Shown: one piece after another, positions 60,583-64,000 of the stretch
Layout of the letters: each line of letters starts with the position of its first letter
Numbering within the stretch: the stretch's first letter is position 1
Assembly (NCBI GenBank): GCA_036785325.1
Contig: JAXIVH010000008.1
Coordinates: forward strand, 10,480,965 to 10,544,964
Reading direction: 5' to 3'
Source of the DNA: Urophycis tenuis
Lineage: Eukaryota; Chordata; Actinopteri; Gadiformes; Phycidae
Length of the DNA: 64,000 nucleotides
Notes under the pieces: model-generated
What the model was told of the DNA's origin: nothing
Seen by the model: only the letters and a program-made list of their open reading frames with translations
Database searches by the model: none
Program-made: the position numbers and the translations under genes

Positions 60583-60764
60583 AGACACCAGAGAGAGAGA
60601 GAGAGATGGGAAAAGAGAGAAGGGAGAGATTATTTGAGTGTATGCAAATCATGTGTGTGTGTTTGGGTGAAATGTGTGCTGTCTGTCGTCAGATGTGTTT
60701 AGCAAGAGCCACTCTGGCTCTACAACATCAGAGCTGCTGCAAAGGTTGTTGAAGAAAATCCCTG

Positions 60765-60800
<36 letters not shown>

Positions 60801-60835
60801 GCACGCACACACACACACAAGCACGCACACACGCA
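60765..60835. repeat. (CA)n microsatellite
   Basis: CA tract with two AAGCACG interruptions. Confidence 0.93.
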
Positions 60836-61300
60836 TACCACGCACTCAAGTCAGTCAGTCACTCTCACACACACTCCCTGCCTCAGTGACCAGTCATCCA
60901 GTGTGCTGATCAGAGGCTGTGCTAGCCCATGGCAATCCAGAGTATATATACGTGCCTCCCAACCCGACTTGAACCAAAAATATATTCTCTTTTTTCTCTC
61001 CTCTCTTCTGCTTTGCTCTGCAAAAGAGCACGCCATCCCTGCAGATCTTTAGAAACAAGGGTTTGATTTTTTTTTTTTTTCTCCCAGAACAGCCAGAGGT
61101 GCGTGTGATTTATCTGGCTGGGCAGCTCGTTCATCGCCAGCTAGTTCATGTGATGAATCAAACGCTGCCGGCGTCATCCTTATATTATCTGGAATTTATC
61201 TGGATCTCTCCCGGCCTGCTGCGAAGGGAAATAGAATAGACCCTGTTTTGGTTTGTACACGCAACATGAACGCTTGATTATTTAGCTTTTTTTTTTATGG

Positions 61301-61500
61301 NNNNNNNNNNNNNNNNNNNNNNNNNNNNNNNNNNNNNNNNNNNNNNNNNNNNNNNNNNNNNNNNNNNNNNNNNNNNNNNNNNNNNNNNNNNNNNNNNNNN
61401 NNNNNNNNNNNNNNNNNNNNNNNNNNNNNNNNNNNNNNNNNNNNNNNNNNNNNNNNNNNNNNNNNNNNNNNNNNNNNNNNNNNNNNNNNNNNNNNNNNNN
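61301..61500. other. assembly gap (200 N)
   Basis: Exactly 200 N, probably a fixed-size placeholder, so the true length is unknown. Missing ptprg exons could lie here. A SINE with intact target duplication begins 32 bp after the gap. Confidence 0.97.
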
Positions 61501-61532
61501 AATTATTTGTTTTTGTTAGACATCCTATCCAC

Positions 61533-61925
61533 ACTCAGCAACCCATCCATCCATTATCAAAACCGCTTATCCTCTACGAGGGTCGCTGGAGCCAATCCCA
61601 GCTGCAATGGGCGAGAGGCGGGGTACACCCTGGACAGGTCGCCAGCCTATCACAGGGCTAACATATATAGACGAACAACCATTCACACTCACATACACAC
61701 CTATGGTCAATTTAGAGACACCAATTAACCTAATCCCCAACCTGCATGTTTTTGGTCTGTGGGAGGAAGCCGGAGTACCCGGAGAGAACCCACGCAAGCA
61801 CGGGGAGAACATGCAAACTCCACACAGAAAGGTCCCAGGTCCCAGGTGGATTCGAACCCAGAACCCTCTTGCTGTTAGGCGACAGTGCTATCCACTGCAC
61901 CACCGTGCCGCCCCACTCAGCAACC
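61533..61925 (-). mobile_element. tRNA-headed SINE-like fish repeat, minus strand, with target duplication
   Basis: Second copy of the family at 11912-12297, in reverse orientation. The body is about 61544-61913. On minus, the A box TGGTGCAGTGG is at 61892-61902, the B box GGTTCGAATCC at 61848-61858, and the ATGG tail is the CCATCCAT stretch at the left. ACTCAGCAACC stands on both sides (61533-61543 and 61915-61925). Open frames here mirror those of the first copy and are not genes. Confidence 0.9.
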
Positions 61926-62628
61926 ATTTGAATGTATAGAAATTATGCTAGTTGTTGTTAGCCTAACTACCTAGTACTACCTATCAAAGAGTGCTAATAT
62001 AGTAGAGTGAGGCAGGAAGCATGTGTCAGTCAATGGGTAGAAAGTCCTCAAAAGCCATAATGGACCAGAAAAAGAAAGTTACAAGCCAGCACCCTCACCA
62101 TTTCTCTGTCACAGGTCAGAGACACTATTGAGGTCACAAACTTTGTCATCCGTTGTAAGGAAACCACATGAAATGTTTGTTGCACTTTAAGTTTAACTTT
62201 TTCCAACTAAAGACTTGACCGAAGTCTTGCTGAGATGACAAACCAGGTCACTTTTCTCACTTGAGTGCTTCCTCTAAATGGGACAGAAATCTCTGGTGAA
62301 ACATGGAATGGAAGTGGTTGTGAAATTCAATCAGTGCTGGAAATCTCGTTGACAATGGGAGCAGTTATTTAAGGTCACACCAGTTAATGGAACATAGGAA
62401 TCCTTTTAGTGCCATTTGTGAATATGATAATGATGGCCTGGTAAGTCCTACAGTTTTTTCCACAAGATGTGATTGGATAACAATGGGCCCACACTTCCAG
62501 GGCCTATTTTCTATGTTTGAGAAGATAGATTGTGCTCAACGAATTAGCATATCACTTCAGACACTCTTGGATATTCAATTAACATTTTTATTTAATCTTT
62601 TTAGATGAAAGTAGCAATATATATAATA
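61926..62628. other. intronic unique sequence
   Basis: No exon recognised between the SINE and the TA microsatellite. Confidence 0.4.
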
Positions 62629-62629
62629 G

Positions 62630-62682
<53 letters not shown>

Positions 62683-62710
62683 CTGTATATATACACATAT
62701 ATATACATGT
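62620..62710. repeat. (TA)n microsatellite
   Basis: About 46 bases of pure TA with ATATACACATA extensions, 160 bp upstream of the ptprg exon. Confidence 0.93.
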
Positions 62711-62870
62711 CTACAATTTTATCTGCCTATTTTTACCACCATGCATTTACCTGTACCTCTCTGTTCCAACTGTTTTTCCATTGTGTTTAAGTGTTGATGC
62801 ATTCTCAAGCTTCGTTCCTCTCGTTCCCTTTGTCCATCTATGTGGGGCCTTCCTGCCCACCGTGCTCCAG

Positions 62871-63019
62871 TGGCCATCATGCTGAAGGACGACTACTTTG
62901 TTCGAGGAGCAGGCCTACCTGGGAGGTTCAAGGCGGAAAAAGTTGAGTTTCACTGGGGTCCCAGCAATGCCTCTGATGGCTCGGAGCACAGCGTCAACGG
63001 CCGTCGCTACCCCGTGGAG
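62871..63019 (+). CDS. ptprg: ptprg exon of the carbonic-anhydrase-like ectodomain
   Basis: 149 bp between acceptor CGTGCTCCAG (AG at 62869-62870) and donor GTGGAG|GTGAGT (63020). It enters in phase 1 and leaves in phase 0. The product reads VAIMLKDDYFVRGAGLPGR, then FKAEKVEFHWG and GSEHSVNGRRYPVE. This matches the PTPRG carbonic-anhydrase-like domain closely and fits PTPRZ poorly (PTPRZ diverges at LKDDYF and GLPGRFKAEK). In active carbonic anhydrases the FHFHWG word supplies two zinc-binding histidines; here the first is Glu (VEFHWG). The domain is therefore not expected to bind zinc and instead serves as a ligand-binding fold (contactins are known partners). The next exon lies beyond the window. 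A tandem array made of this exon's end begins at its donor. Confidence 0.93.
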
Positions 63020-63690
63020 GTGAGTGTACCTACCCCACGTGTGATGAGTATAGCTACCCCGTGTGTGATGAGTGTAGCTACCCTGTGGAGGTGAGTGTAG
63101 CTACCCCGTGTGTGATGAGTGTAGCTACCCTGTGGAGGTGAGTGTAGCTACCCAGTGTGTGATGAGTATATCTACCCTGTGGAGGTGAGTGTACCTACCC
63201 CACGTGTGATGAGTATAGCTACCCCGTGTGTGATGAGTGTAGCTACCCTGTGGAGGTGAGTGTACCTACCCCATGTGTAATGAGTGTAGCTACCCTGTGT
63301 GTGATGAGTGTAGCTACCCTGTGGAGGTGAGTGTAGCTACCCCCTGTGTGATGAGTGTAGCTACCCCATGTGTGATGAGTGTAGCTACCCCGTGTGTGAT
63401 GAGTGTAGCTACCCTGTGGAGGTGAGGGTAGCTACCCCCTGTGTGATGAGTGTAGCTACCCCATGTGTGATGAGTATAGCTACCCCGTGGAGGTGAGTGT
63501 AGCTACCCCGTGTGTGATGAGTGTAGCTACCCTGTGGAGGTGAGTGTAGCTACCCTGTGTGTGTGATGAGTGTAGCTACCCTGTGGAGGTGAGGATAGCT
63601 ACCCCGTGGAGGTGAGTGTGTGTGATGAGTAGCTGTGGATGTGAATCTAGCTACCCTCTGTGTGATGAGTGTAGCTACCTTGTGTGTGGT
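63003..63690 (+). repeat. 23/24-bp minisatellite built from the exon end and its splice donor
   Basis: The genuine exon ends GCTACCCCGTGGAG|GTGAGTGTA. Downstream, 23-bp units GCTACCCTGTGGAGGTGAGT+GTA alternate with 24-bp units GCTACCCCGTGTGTGATGAGT-type. Exact GTGGAG|GTGAG words recur with GT at 63091, 63138, 63185, 63256, 63327, 63422, 63493, 63540, 63589 and 63612. Spacings of 71, 47, 47, 71, 71, 95, 71, 47, 49 and 23 are sums of 23- and 24-bp units. About 29 units in all. Confidence 0.93.
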
Positions 63691-64000
63691 GGGGTTGGAG
63701 TGATTGGTGGAGCGGGATGTGTGATTGTAACAGAGAAAAAGAGAATATGAAGAACGTTGCATATCCCCTTATGAAACCTAGGTGTCATAGTTACTGTGTT
63801 GAAAATAAAAGTAATAAAAACTAAATGAAATAATAACTACAAAATATACAATATGATATGACTAAAAGTATGAAATCACATACCAATCAAAATAAAATAA
63901 TAATTAGTGTTGTTTTATGATATGCTCATATTTATTCACATTTGTTATTATTATTATTGTTGTCGTTGTTAATAGTAGTAGAAATAGTTGTATTATTATT
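63691..64000 (+). other. ptprg intron, AT-rich end of window
   Basis: Intronic sequence after the array, with an ATT/GTT-rich end. No exon recognised. Confidence 0.5.

Noticed and set aside
62871..63019. PTPRZ or a true carbonic anhydrase gene
   Set aside because: Residues match PTPRG closely (LKDDYF, GLPGRFKAEK), and the first zinc histidine of FHFHWG is replaced by Glu.

Overview
This is vertebrate nuclear DNA, almost certainly from a ray-finned (teleost) fish. The signs are sparse split exons, very dense CA/TG and CT/GA microsatellites, two copies of a tRNA-headed dispersed repeat typical of fish, several fish-type SINE fragments, and DNA transposons of the hAT and THAP/TTAA kinds. One 200-N assembly gap lies at 61301-61500. 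Nearly all long open frames here are translations of simple repeats, not genes.

The host gene is ptprg (receptor-type tyrosine phosphatase gamma), read on the + strand. Its first coding exon (7061-7148) encodes the signal peptide and ends at a phase-1 donor. An exon of the carbonic-anhydrase-like ectodomain lies 55.7 kb downstream (62871-63019). The exons expected between them were not found and may lie in the N gap. About 1-6.5 kb is upstream flank, about 6.6-7.06 kb is 5' UTR/promoter, and 7.15-62.87 kb is intronic. Directly after the second exon, a 23/24-bp tandem array is built from copies of the exon's own end plus its splice donor.

The intron holds the mobile DNA. (1) 47163-51255 is a 4.1-kb element with 16-bp terminal inverted repeats and TTAA target duplications, as in the Kolobok superfamily. 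It carries two convergent split genes: a THAP-domain transposase on + whose central catalytic part is deleted, and on - a truncated gene whose cysteine motifs resemble the intracellular (ballast) domain of the P2X7 receptor. The minus gene is broken by a 42-bp near-palindrome with an 8-bp target duplication. (2) 23763-24421 is a hAT relic with an 8-bp target duplication, inserted in a 15-bp minisatellite. (3) Two SINE-like elements with clear target duplications lie at 11912-12297 (+) and 61544-61913 (-). (4) A TA-flanked MITE lies at 59254-59630.

The rest is simple repeats, four minisatellites, 21 runs of 14 or more G/C, several perfect short hairpins with 5-nt loops, and unique AT-rich stretches, some of which look like conserved regulatory DNA. 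All identifications are from reading the sequence and recalled family knowledge; no database search was run.
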